Shown here piece after piece: positions 37,432 through 49,713 of a stretch of 64,000 nucleotides of DNA. How positions within the stretch are numbered: position 1 is the stretch's first letter; every line of letters starts with the position of its first letter. Made by a program: the position numbers and the translations under genes. A model generated the notes under the pieces. The model was given only the letters and a program-made list of their open reading frames with translations, was not told the DNA's origin and searched no databases. The DNA comes from Liolophura sinensis (lineage: Eukaryota > Mollusca > Polyplacophora > Chitonida > Chitonidae): assembly GCF_032854445.1 (NCBI RefSeq), contig NC_088301.1, forward strand, positions 21,691,808 to 21,755,807. Reading direction: 5' to 3'.

Positions 37432-37670
37432 CATTTATTTATTTACTTTATTTTATTGGTGTTTTATGCCGTACGTTTTACGTGGCCAGCATTATGGTGG
37501 GATAAAACCGGGCAGAGCCCAAAATAGACCAACGACCATCCGCAGGTTGCAGGTCACACCTTCCCACTTACGGCCTCAGAGGAAGCCAGCATGAGCTGGA
37601 CTTTAACTCACAGCGACCGCATTAGAGAGAAGCCCCTGAGTCTTTGCGCCGTTTCCGTTGCTGCTAACCC
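37432..37670 (-). mobile_element. SINE-1, near full length
   Basis: The tail, a body with a small deletion (GCCGTACGTTTTACGTGGCC), and the head through GAACTCACAGCG-like TTTAACTCACAGCGACCGC and GTTGCTGCTAACCCCT. Confidence 0.9.
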
Positions 37671-38390
37671 CTTATAACGTCAAACCAGAATTTCGTGAGG
37701 ACAAACAGATATGTGTCAATAGTTTCTTAGTTGATGTCCAAAAATTAAGACATAAAATTATACTATTTATTTATCTATTTCAGTGTTTTTTTTATGACGA
37801 AAAACTTAAGAATTTTATTATGACAAATAGGCAAGTGCTAATGGTTCCTTATCTATACAATACCGAAAGACAAATACGTGCCGACCTACAGCGAACAGAA
37901 ATCATTTGCCCTGTGCAGCGGTAATTCTTGACCTTAGTCACAGGCCTGGCTGACGTTTTCTCTTTAGGAACACCGGCGAAGGAGGGCATAAATAAGTGTC
38001 CAGTAAAACACAGGTCGTCTGTCTGTTTTTTTTTTTGGAGAAGACTGCACAGCGCCATACTAATTTGTTTTCCATTTCACAAAAAATTGATTTAGAGGTA
38101 AAACAACTGTACAACGAGTCGTTATTCTGTAGCATTCTCAGGTTAGTGACACACTTCAAAAGAGTTGGGCAGATCCTAGAGGTTGATTTAAGATGTTTTA
38201 TTGTGATGGATTTGGCGCATTTGTCTCGTGTAATAAACTCCATGTATCAAGAGCAAGATGGACTTGAGTTGCCGCTGTGCATGAGTTATACAACTTCCTC
38301 GGGTAGCAGAAGCGGAATTTATTTCTGCATCGACAGAACTAAACACCCTACAGAAAAAAAACTTTGTTTTCTTATACGGTTATCGTGGTA

Positions 38391-38580
38391 GGTCGCTGTG
38401 AGTTCAAGTCCAGCTCATGCTGGCTTCCTTTCCGACAACCTGCGGATGGCCATGGGTTTCACCCCGAGCTCTGTCTGGTTTCTTCCCACCATAATGCTGG
38501 CTGCCGCCGTATAAGTGAAATATTCTTGAGTACGGCGTAAAACATCAATCAAGTAAATAAATAAATAAATAAATAAATCA
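38391..38580 (+). mobile_element. SINE-1, starting at the B box
   Basis: GTCGCTGTGAGTTCAAGTCC through a body with a short deletion (TTTCCGACAACCTGCGG) to CATCAATCAAGTAAATAAAT. Confidence 0.93.
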
Positions 38581-38688
38581 AATCTAAGTGGCTGGACGAA
38601 ATCATGCAGTGATTCCAGTCTAAAATACAATGAAATTCGGGGCAAAATTCTGTACTCTGCTATACATTCCTGCCTTGCAATAACGATT

Positions 38689-38790
38689 TGATTTATTTAT
38701 TTGATCGTTTTTTTACACTATACTCAAGAATTTTTCTCTCATACGACGGTGGCCACCATTATGGCCTAAGGAAACCGGATACAGCCTGGA
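38689..38790 (-). mobile_element. SINE-1, 3' part, opposite to its neighbour
   Basis: TGATTTATTTATTTGATCGT through TCATACGACGGTGGCCACCA. Tail-to-tail with 38391-38580 across about 110 bp. Confidence 0.87.
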
Positions 38791-39594
38791 TACTGACATA
38801 AAAACAAACAGCAAGAGTGTGTGCACAAGGACATATATGTATTCGGTGTTCTATTAGCGTTACATTAGTGCGTTACATATGTCAGCGATATGTTTCTAAG
38901 AAAAAAAAACAACTGAGGTAAAAATAATACCACAAAAAGCAAATGATGTATTCATCGGCTCTCGCGAGTTTAGCAAACGTATTGTATTACGTACATTATC
39001 GAGTGTAATCAATGCAGCTTACTTCAGGGCTGAATGGTTTCCAGAAGTAAAAGCTCAGTGTGATGCGATATGAGTGCAGTAAGAGGCTTTAACATAAGTG
39101 TGCATTCCAACCGTGATGCTAGTAGCATGCGAGATACACACCCTGTTAATTATGTACAACGACAGTTGCCTGATATATACCATATTGCGGCAGAGTATAC
39201 TGGAAGTTGATTCCATGGGTCAACACTCTACTGAGGCACCCTATGACATTTGTATTACTGCACTAATATGAGTCGTCTTCGGAACATCACGTTACCCTAT
39301 TTTTTGTGTTTGCAATGGGTTTGTAGTGTTAATGATATTTCAATCACGCAAGTGAACTGATAACTGGTGAAGATAAAAGTATAACCTTTCAGCCATCTGA
39401 AATAAGAGTTATTTCTACAATTCAAGAGATAAGTAGTTTTGCTATAAAGGGAGACAATCTATTTCCAAATTTCGGTGGTGCGACCAGTTCTTTTAATATA
39501 CATATGTAAATATATTTGTATTAAGCATGTCATGTGTTGACACAACTTACTTCTTCTGAGTGAGATATAAAAAATATAGACCTCTTTAATTTTG

Positions 39595-40175
39595 ATATCG
39601 GGTGGGCATAAAAAAAATTGCTCCATTATCCTTTATTCAAACCCTTTCAAACTTTAGACATTCAATTGGCAGGATTTTGTTAATACACTGAGCAATTTTC
39701 AAGGTCATAGCTTGAGTAGTCTGTACACAGTGTTAAAATGAAAACAAAGCCTCAAAAACGCACGTTCTGGTGACTCACATATCATCACCTGTCAGGTGTC
39801 ATGAGTAGAGGGTGCACCTGTGTGAGCCGCATCAAGGACTGCTGGAAAAAAAATAAATCTTTAGGAGATTCGGGACTCAATCAGTTCATAGAAGAAACCT
39901 TTGCGTGCTGTCTGCCGAGAAGACGTAGGACCAATTGATCACCTTTTCAAGTAAAACAAGGTAGAACAACATTCTGAAATGTCCGGAACATGCGTTTTGA
40001 CTCCATTTTGATTTTGGTCTCATGAGCAGAAATCTTAAAGGATGAAATTGAAATTTAGTGTGTATACTTAGGACATAATGGCTTTTGAGTGTGTAATTTT
40101 TTAGAAGCTGACGTAAGAGGGCTTCGGAGATATTGAGTGTCAAAGCGCGGCCCATTTTTTATGCCCACCCGATAT
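39595..40175. mobile_element. 581-bp element with perfect terminal inverted repeats
   Basis: Both ends carry TCGGGTGGGCATAAAAAA in inverted orientation, and the match extends through the flanking ATA to 21 of 21 bases (39595-39615 and 40155-40175). If the flanking TA is the target duplication, this would be a non-autonomous Tc1/mariner-type element; that class is inference. No transposase frame is seen inside. Confidence 0.8.
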
Positions 40176-40559
40176 ACACATATGACTTCGCAAAATGTAA
40201 TGTTTTCGTTAAAAAACTTTAAACCACGCTGTATAATTCTTCAAGCAACAAAATGCTCCCATGCAGTCCGTCGGATCGACAAAATATGTATAGCGCGCAG
40301 TTTTCTGCGCACGCCATGTGTGCCAATGTACTTCCTTAAAGGTCTTTGATTTTATGCAGGTATTGCCGTATGTACTGATCGCGTAAATGCAATGAAACGA
40401 ACGCGTCTGATTGGTTGAGGAGAGAAACATTATTTTTCTAAAAACTCTTCGAGCGTGCGCATACATATTTGCTTTCCGGAGGGTGTAGCCCTCTCTGTCG
40501 AAAGAAAAGATGTACGTTTTATAAAACACAGGTCAGGAAATACACCCACATCTCGTAAT

Positions 40560-40975
40560 AGCAGATCTGAGACCCCTATTCATTTTCCATACGCAACAAT
40601 ATTAACGTTTCCTGCTGTCACTAAGTCCCAAACACTCCGTGGTCAATAAATATTGGTGCATACCTGGCCCAGCCTGTGAGAAAGCAGCCATAAAAATCTT
40701 GACATAGGATGACCATCAAAATCTGGACCTTCCTGTCCCAGCAGCTGGGAGGGATGCCTAGCAACGCTTAGGGGACGTCGCTGGCAGCCTCACCACCACC
40801 TCTCTCCTTGTGTCCTCTCGCACAGAATTTCAAACTTTCATCATTAAAGCTCATACCTGCTCAAAGTTTGGACAATTTCCATCATTTTGATACCAAGCAT
40901 GCACCCGTACACCAAATGAAAAGACTTACACCTCAAAATACACAAAATTACATTCAAGTGCTCGGTCCAGCACAT
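40560..40975 (-). mobile_element. Dispersed repeat R1, copy 2
   Basis: Opposite orientation to 27755-28310 and without its internal duplication, so it is nearer the ancestral arrangement. Shared blocks include ATTTCCATCATTTTGATACC (40877-40896) and AAAATCTGGACCTTCC. No terminal repeat or reading frame was identified. Confidence 0.75.
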
Positions 40976-41965
40976 CATCTCACCGGCCTTTCTTTTAATG
41001 CTATGAGGATTTATTCACTGTGAATCTATACGTCGAAACAGACACTTTGTAGGGAATAGAACATGGCGCCCATCTTGACACAAACAACCTTTTTGTCACA
41101 ACTGTTCGGTTATTCGTCAGGGTTTCTTGACAGGTGCTCTTTGTGATCTTTTTCATGATGTCATATTGGGGTTGTCAGGTCAGTCTCCCTTTGTGAGCGA
41201 ACTCACACTAGTTTGACACACGTATACACAAACCCAACAACAAAAAATCCCCATTGAATTGTTGAAAATTTGTCAGCACACATACGGAGTCAAATGTACA
41301 ACATATAAGTTCCCGTTGGCTTAATCCCTATACAGACGCGTTGATAATCGCATCTGACACCGTACCTGCCCAATACACTGGGTGCCTTCCCAGGCTTGAC
41401 AATGGCGCAGTGGGCTGTTGTCAGACTAATGATGTCGTATCTTTATCTTTGTTGTCAAGGATGGATTTAGTCGTGGAGAGCTTACGCATAACGTTCGAAT
41501 AACGTAATAACCAGAACAGATGTACACACAGTAATTGGACGGTGGTTACTACACGTATGTGGAAGTTACAGCTCAATAGTTTCTTTATTAACAAGCGTGG
41601 CCTTGTTATACAAAGACTGAGTAAAATATGTACATTGATCCTTCATAAGTTTTAGCTCTCGAGCCGATTGGAAAAAAACATGAAAACTTGAAAATTGTTT
41701 GAAAGTTGAAACATTTGCGTGGAACGCATTAGCCAAAATGCGAAAATCCCTACTTTCCGAGACATACTTAGCAATGTATTATAGAAAATTTATAGGCAAA
41801 AAGTGCGTGGTACTGAACTGTCTATTATGGAGTCCTGCTATTTTGAATTTCCGCAAACAGCATGTAGACTGTGCTTGGGCGTGTGTAGTCAGGACCTCCA
41901 ACTGTGCGGGGACATTCAAAAAGTATATTCAGCTATACAGAAGAATAGTAGGTATCAGAATTCAA

Positions 41966-42088
41966 CAAGCAACCTGCGGATTGTCGTGGTTTTCCCCGGG
42001 CTCTTCCACGTTTCCGTCCACCATAATGCTGGCCGCCGTCGTATAAGTGAAATATTCTTAAGTACGGCCTAAAACATCAATCAAATAA
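41966..42088 (+). mobile_element. SINE-1, 3' half
   Basis: From CAAGCAACCTGCGGATTGTC to CATCAATCAAATAAAAAATC. Confidence 0.93.
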
Positions 42089-43924
42089 AAAATCAGAATT
42101 CAGCAGCAGTGTCTACGGACAATTGTGCTTTGATTCCAGATTAATTCGTTCTAAAAATATATTATACGCCAAGGACATGTTTTTGTAAAATTAAATCGGA
42201 GAGAGGTTGGGTTTAAGCAATATTATCCTGTGGTGCGCACTATATAAAGTGACACTCCACTTTTATCAAATCTGTGATGAAACTTTTCAACAATTAACAT
42301 AGCACGGACTTATTTCTTTGGTACTTTTTTTTAACACAATCTTTGGAAATCTGAGATTGGACGCCCAAGAAATGTCTCCCATTAGGCCAGATATCTCGGT
42401 ATAATCAGATCATATACTTCGGCATGGAGTGATCCGTCAAAGATTTGTCAGGTCTTGCTGTCACCGCTGATGATGTCGTAATCAGATTGCGACATTATGA
42501 AACCCGTATTACGGTATCATAGCTCGCCTTACCGACTCATTTGTGCCGGGTATAACAGCAAAAACCCGACGGAAAAGCATCTGGTAAAACCATCAGGCGA
42601 TTGTACCATGATGGATCGGCTTCTTCCGAAAACTTTATCGTTATGTAACACAGACATTGGTAGAACTGCCTCGAAATTGCCTGGCTATCTCTGAAATTGA
42701 TAGTCTCAGGAGAAAATAACGTTGTCAACCATGAGATATTCGCGCATTCTTTAAACCAAGTTAATAACAAGCATATGTAGGATTGGCTGGACGCGACGGT
42801 GGTCTAGGCGTTCGAGTGTCTGCGTCCTGTTACGTAAAGACAATAGAAAAATAACGTCGGAGACATGAGCTCTCTACAACAAGATGTTAAAAACACATTT
42901 TGCCGTAAACAGCAATTAAAAAAGCATCTTGGCAGAAACAGAAAGTTGACAACTTACAGCAAAAAACTGTAAGCAATTATTGTTAAATATTTTCCAACTA
43001 AATAGATCAAGTTACATCATTATTGTTCAGTTTCTACGTCAAACTATTATTTAATATCAATGTAGATTTCTACAAACAGCTCTTCAACAAATGGGTTCAA
43101 GAACTGATAATGTGGTAACTATATGGTTATAAATTTAAAATCAAACTGATGACGTAATCAGCTTTGCCTAATTGGCTTTGCAAAATCAGTCTACTACGAA
43201 ACGAAATATGTCTCCTTTAGGTGAAAATATAATGACTTAATAAAATTATAAAAATACAGAGTAAATTTGTAATTTGCTCTAGTTCCGAGGTAGTTATGCA
43301 CGTTTAGAGGAATTAAACCTCAAAACAAGGTCTTGCTACCTGATGTTCACACTATATACATATATACATAACCGGCTCCAAGGTGTTGAGTCAATGGTAT
43401 CGTTAAAACGAAGCACTTGCTGTTTATGAAGTTGCGCTCAGTGTGAACTTAAATAGTGGAACATGCACATGATAAAGCATGTGGGCAACTTCTATATGCC
43501 TCGTTTTATAGTTTATCAAGGGTACTAAAAAATCTCTCAGTTTTGAACTTCAGCTTGAAGAGGTTATTTTATCATTTCTAGTATATTCATATATGGCCCT
43601 AACTAAAGAGCACATTTTAGTCTTCAAAATCTAACGAGTTTTGTTACCAAAATGCAGGTACAGTTAAACTTTACTGGTGCAATTTGTTAAGGATTTAATT
43701 GTACGGCTCATATATGCACGAAGACGTTGGCATGTCTGCACATGAACAACAGCTGGGAAAGGTTCAGACCTTTGGGTTTGTTTGTCATTCCTTGATCTGT
43801 ACGAGTTTTATAAAACGGGTTGAAGAGCAAGAAGTAGGGAAGCATTTCCGTGAGAAGTTTGTCTTTGAGAAATGAGAAGCAAGATGTTTTGAGTAATTCT
43901 AGACTTGTGACGTCTAATATCACT

Positions 43925-43926
<2 letters not shown>
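42089..43926. other. No gene seen
   Basis: AT-rich unique sequence between a SINE-1 copy and the TA run. Confidence 0.55.

Positions 43927-44016
<90 letters not shown>
43927..44016. repeat. (TA)n microsatellite, 90 bp
   Basis: An uninterrupted TA run, able to extrude as a cruciform and prone to length change. Confidence 0.99.
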
Positions 44017-44018
<2 letters not shown>

Positions 44019-44389
44019 CCTACTTCCACCTCCCACCTGGCGTGATATAGTCAAGACAAGATTGCATTCAAATATAGCGACTCTAATCGGACGATTGCAT
44101 GCAGGGATGTCAGACACAGAGGGCTCTAAAATATAAGTGTAATGTAACTTAGACGTCCTCTATAGCCATACGGAGAAATAGATAAAATACAGTGATGTTA
44201 AATGCAAGATATTAGACGTCGCGAGTCTAGAATTACTCAAAAGGTTGTATTGTCACCACATTTGATAAACACTTACATGAAAAAGATTCAAAAGGATCAA
44301 GCTCTAATCGGGGATACTTTCAGCCTTCGAACATTACATTCTATTATGTTGACGATACAAGCAACACTTTTCATTGTGTATGGACACAG

Positions 44390-44506
44390 GTTCCTGTTTC
44401 CTGTCGTATGACCATAAGCTGGCCGTCGTCATATGACCATAACGCTGGCCGTCGTCGTGTAAGTGAAATATTCTTTAGTGGAGTGTAAAACATCAATCAA
44501 ATATAT
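44390..44506 (+). mobile_element. SINE-1, 3' part with an internal duplication
   Basis: The segment ATGACCATAA-GCTGGCCGTCGTC appears twice in tandem (about 44408-44430 and 44433-44456) before GTAAGTGAAATATTCTTTAG and the tail. Confidence 0.85.
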
Positions 44507-45731
44507 AAGTACGATTGGGATTTACTAAGAGTTGTCAGAAACGTTTTGTCTAAGCCGCGTGTGATATGTAAAAATTTCGTACTAAAACTTAATCAACTAA
44601 GCTACCAGCTTGTTGATAAGATGTGGCAAAAGTCGACATTATCACACGTATACCACGGGCCTTCATACTTTGCATCGCCATATAAGCGTATAAAAGTTTC
44701 AAGAATTGGCCACAGACAATATTAGATACCGCTTAATTTTGGCTGGTTTGAAGATCAACGTTGCGTACATGTGATAAGCATTTCAAGCTTAATGGATTGC
44801 ACATTATCAGTCCGTGTGGTTGCCGGGGAGGGTATGGCTGTATACAAATCCATCCGCCTAGGACCGCTTATACTAAACAGTCGACCAGAACCAACAAACA
44901 TATTGCAGCGTTTGCGAAACATCCTGGAGAAAGTGGGCGGCGCATCATTAAAAACTGACATTAGCGCTGATTAAGTGGACGGTGTAACCGCTAATTGGTG
45001 AGGTAAGTCTGCGATAGTTTCTGTCTGGTCTGGTGCTCAGATCGACGGAGTGTTGCGCACATGTCTCTTCTACCGACCACCCGGTGCACACCCGCGTCTC
45101 CAGATCTATATATCTCGTGCAATGTTGATATTCTGGTAATATATACCATACAGTGCCTGGCAATAAATCTGTTGTCCGGGAAAAAAGATGAGTAAACGTC
45201 AATTTCTTATATACTTCTTAGGGGTTAAACTGAGATGCCAAGGCGTGTGGATACGTGGGCAAGCATGCACGTGCACGGGTGTTCACGTGTCATCCGAAAG
45301 GTCACGTAGATTTACTTTAATTACACTGATGATAGTTAATTTATCAGAGAGGCGATTTTCGTTGAATCACACATTAGAGTGAGTACAATGGTAGGCTACG
45401 TAAACATTTAAACAATATCAAATCCAGGTGTCGATGAGTAACGAAACACACAATCCAATACACTTCTCTTCAAGTTCTTATCTAGACGCCACGACATCAT
45501 CTTCACATTCAGATACAGGTGCCGAACTCCGTTAAATATTCTATATGGCATGCCTCCAGTAAAGACAACAAAGACATGAAAATTGTATCAGAAAATATCT
45601 AATTCAATATCTCTCAATTTTTTGCGATATTATTTACAGAACATTTTTCGTCAGTTGAGGGATATATAAAGTCAGTTGTATTCCATATTCTGTATGCGTT
45701 TTTAAAAACGCCAGTAACTTAAGTATGAGTT
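44507..45731. other. No gene supported
   Basis: Overlapping frames of about 65 codons on both strands at 44755-44974 look equally protein-like, so neither can be preferred. Confidence 0.45.
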
Positions 45732-46082
45732 AGTGAGTGAGGGCTTGGGGTTAAACGTCGTACTCAACAATTTTTCAGTCATGTGACGATGAAGGAATCC
45801 TTAGAGTGTGTGTAATGTGCCTCCTTGTTGCAGGACGGATTTCCACCGTTCTTTTATCTAGTGCTGCTTCTCCCAGACGCCTTACCGAAGGCAAGTAAGG
45901 CGCCCCGCCCAAGCTATTATACTGATACGGGTCAACCAGTCATTAAACGCTGTTCATGCTGAACGCCAAGCGAGGAAGTTACAACTTCCCCTTTTAAGGT
46001 CTTACGTGTGACACGACCCAGGATTGACCCTGGATCTACCGCTCCCGAAGCGGACGCTCTACCACCTGTGCTGTCGGGGCAG
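45732..46082 (-). mobile_element. SINE-2, near full length
   Basis: Reverse-oriented partner of 7196-7556. It begins GTGAGGGCTTGGGGTTAAAC and ends with the tRNA-like head read in reverse (GCTCCCGAAGCGGACGCTCT, then ACCACCTGTGCTGTCGGGGC). Confidence 0.87.
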
Positions 46083-49073
46083 GTAAAATATGAACTAAGG
46101 GCAAATCCACGTCAAGGCGAGTCACTGCATGTCATAACGATAATTTACGCCCCTCGTAAATTAATAGAATAACCTTGGTATAATAAAATTCAAGCATGAT
46201 AAAGTTACATTTTTAGCAGAATGTGAAACAAACTGAATGACGTGTCAAACGTTTACCAATAATGATAAGTAAGAGAACAAATTAAATGAAAGCCAACTGT
46301 CATTCTAGGACTTATCTTTCAGGCAGTTCACACGTTTCGATTTATTAGTCGGCGGGTCGAAATCGTCTAGTCCAGTGAAAATAGGAAATATGCTATTTCA
46401 CGGAATTGTAGCATTCTATAAGTCACATCGTCTGAACACAACCTCTGAAAGCAGCTTGTCCATTTTCTTTCCATGCATTCAGTTGTGGAATTTGACAAGT
46501 CGACGCGACAACTCGCATCTTGTGAACGTCACTTTATGTGACTGCATATTGGCAGAAGTAAGACTATAGCATCTCTTTTGTCCCATTTGTGTATTTCCGT
46601 CCATAGCTACCGGCGCAAAACAATTTCGAGATACTATGATAGCATTCCAAAGCTACCAAGTAATGTTGTACATTGTCAAGTTACCATGGAATTTTTTCCT
46701 CACAACTTTTCTGCAAACCCTGTTTGGTCGCCATCATGCACGTGTCTTCGAGCGTGACTCATTTATTACGTCATCGTTCCACTGTTCAATTTATCGTATG
46801 ATTAGTCTTGTATATTAGGGACAGTTTGCCACCAGCAGAGGCGCTCGCGCTAATTTAAAACTTGAACACTTATTTTAGAATAATAATTACTTTCAATCTT
46901 CAAATCTGACCCACTGCTACATGAAGTTATATTTGCTGGTGACCTGTGTATAATTACAGTCCGTTGGCATGGAAACACATGTAAAAGGAAATACAATGCC
47001 TTTTTCAGGTATAACCACTGGAGGCGCTTTTTTAGTTACGAGTTTTAAGGCCAATCGAACAAAGTGATAGAGTGAGTCACTGCATATTGCATGTAGCAAT
47101 TTTCAGTTTTCTAATTTCGTAATTATTCAATAATGAAAAAAAAACAGAATTCAAATGTGAATTTTGATGGCCAGTTTGTCTTGTTTAACTTTTTGCATTT
47201 TTAAGAAGATTGAAATCCGAAATGAAACTTAACAGGGATTAAATTTATAATTTTCACAATTTTTTGGGGGTAATCTAAGCTAACATGGAACAAATCTTAC
47301 AAACCTTCTGACGTGGCCAATATAGAAGCCGGATTTTGCGAGGCATTTGTGACATTTAATATATATATATATCTCTAGCTTCTGAACGACTTTAAAGCCA
47401 AACTCATATCAAAGCCTTTTATTTATAACTACTACTTTTCTGGGGTTACGCAAATGGTTCAGCGGATGTGAGACGAACTAAACAGATAATTAGCTTTTAA
47501 GCAACATTTCATAAATTAGGTTAATATCCATTAGCAAGCTGTGCTCCTCAACTTTGCTCCGTTCATGTCTCTTGTGTAAGTATTGACGGCGTGTATCGGA
47601 AATTGTTAAGCTTAACCCAACAGGTGTTGGCATCTAGTGTTACACTAGGCATTAAGTGTATTTACCCCGGGTCATTTCCAGACCTGCTTTCGTCTCGGTC
47701 CGCGTGCGTGTGGTACTTCTCCGCTTTGACATGTGCCACAAGCAGAAATGGCTAAATTCCAAGTAGAAGCCATAACAAATTGTCAACATAAATAAATCAA
47801 GTGCAACACTGCAGTTTGGTTCTCACGTGTTTAAAAATTCGATGGGTCGATTTCGCTGAAGAATAGAAATTTAAAACTCAATATTAAATTTAAAAAGTCC
47901 TTTCATATCGATAAATTTCACTGCAACAATGTATTGACTTGTGACCTGGGTTACTTGAGAAACTATATATCGCAGGCTTCAATGATGGTAAATGTCGATG
48001 GCCGAGCATGCAGTTATTTGACAGGCGTCAACCGGCTAACTGGTCAGAATTAGCTCCCTCGAGTTCTACCAAAGTGTTCCCAATGTGCCAAAGGCTAATA
48101 TAGTACATTCTTGTTTTAATCTATGAACTGTGAACATCGCCTAAAGGTCTGACACACTGATATTTGTTTTTATTCCTGTATACAGTTACCAATGGCACTA
48201 AAACGAGCAGACACATTAACTGCTCATTTCGGAATTCTTTACCTCGACAAAGTTTACCTTTTTCTGCTGTGGCAGATTCTCAAAACTGACAGTTTGATAA
48301 GCTGACAACATTTGGCCACTGACGTAACATATAAGTGTTAAAGACACATTTATAATCTGTCTTACTTGCCACACGCATGGATAAAATAAAAACCTCGTCT
48401 GTATATAGAACTATTTTTGGTTATAATACATAATACTACAGTGTATGCAGACTAGCAACATTAGCGAACTATATATATACGTTGAAATTTTGACTCATTA
48501 TCACAATTACCGGTAATTTCACACAATTTCACACAATAGTAAGATCACAACTTTAGTGATGGAATGACGAGAGCAAATGCTAGTTTTAACGGAATGAAAA
48601 ACTTTTCAATATATACGATGTAGATTAACCAAATATATTTTTGTGTCGCTTCCAGAATATAGTTTCTGTTAATGACTGCAACTTACACAGTTTATATTTA
48701 TGTTCATGTTTTTCAACTTTTGGTGTCTCATTTTTATTTGTTTAGGGCTATCCTAAGGTGACTCGCTCCAGCGTTAAACCATAGATTCATGCATTACAAC
48801 TGTATGCCGCATTGTTTGATGTGAATTTGGCGTTGGATGTAGATCTTTCCATTATCGGCCGACATCCTGACATAGAGCCTTGAATTCCTGAAAACGCTTG
48901 TATTTGCATTGTATATATCATCAATGAATGATGAAGATTGAATCAAACATTGTTTCTGTACAAATATTAATCAAAAGGTAAACGATCGCTAATTTCAATT
49001 CATTTTCTGCTATAGCCAAACTGTAGTGATCTTATGTCGTGCGTTAAAGGTTGGATTTGTCAGATTTCGCACA
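46083..49073. other. No gene seen; longest repeat-poor stretch
   Basis: Three kilobases with only short frames and short TA runs (about 47362-47373 and 48470-48479). No SINE was recognised. Confidence 0.55.
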
Positions 49074-49295
49074 CTCAAAATATTAACCCGTTAATTTAAA
49101 CAGAAAGTCTGTTGTCTGAGTGATGCTAGAATGTATTCTGTTATTATAACATAATATTGTATCATATTAAACATAATATTCTGTCATATTAAACATAATA
49201 TTCTGTTAGTGTAGTAGAATCACTATGTTGAATACATTCTAGCATCACTCAGACAACAGAATTTCTGTTAAAATTAACAGATAAATTTCTTTGAG
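49074..49295. mobile_element. CTGTTAA inverted-repeat element, best copy
   Basis: The arms at 49090-49138 and 49230-49279 are inverted repeats that differ at about two of 49 positions; motifs include GTCTGTTGTCTGAGTGATGC and TAGAATGTATTC. Similarity extends outward to CTCAAA at both ends. The core repeats CATAATATTCTGT. No coding capacity, as expected of a MITE. Confidence 0.9.
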
Positions 49296-49559
49296 CATCA
49301 CTCACGATAGTCTACACGTTTAGTTATGTTGCAGCAATCTATCGATAAATTTATACTTTACATACTTCACAATGTAAACTTGCATATTTGGCGTTGTACA
49401 ATGTAACTACGTTATACATGTATTTCTCCCGCCAGTTCTTAACATGTTTCCTTGTGTGCACACGTTCAGTATGTATGTGATATAACGATGTTTTTGTCAA
49501 AGACGTGACACAGAAGGATACAGGTGAGATTGATAATGTGTGTTATTATTGTCATTAGC

Positions 49560-49713
49560 GTACGTGGGAAGATCTTGCAGCAGCCCGCGGATGGTCGTGG
49601 GTTCGTCCGGGCCCTGTCCGGCTTCCTCCCACCATAATGTTGACCGCCGTCGTATAAGTGAAATATTCTTGAGTAGGGGGTACAACACCAATCAAATAAA
49701 TAAATAAATAAAT
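49560..49713 (+). mobile_element. SINE-1, 3' two-thirds
   Basis: From GTACGTGGGAAGATCTTGCA through CATAATGTTGACCGCCGTCG to CACCAATCAAATAAATAAAT. Confidence 0.93.

Noticed and set aside
37996-38391. 131-codon plus-strand frame as a gene
   Set aside because: No ATG at the head, an almost equally long frame on the opposite strand, and the 3' end runs into a SINE.
41699-42072. Plus-strand frames with a Cys-containing segment
   Set aside because: The C-terminal parts are SINE-1 translation and the upstream part lacks exon borders.
43808-44117. IYIYIY frames
   Set aside because: Translation of the TA microsatellite.
44755-44974. Exon-like frames on both strands
   Set aside because: The two strands look equally plausible, with no strong splice sites to decide.
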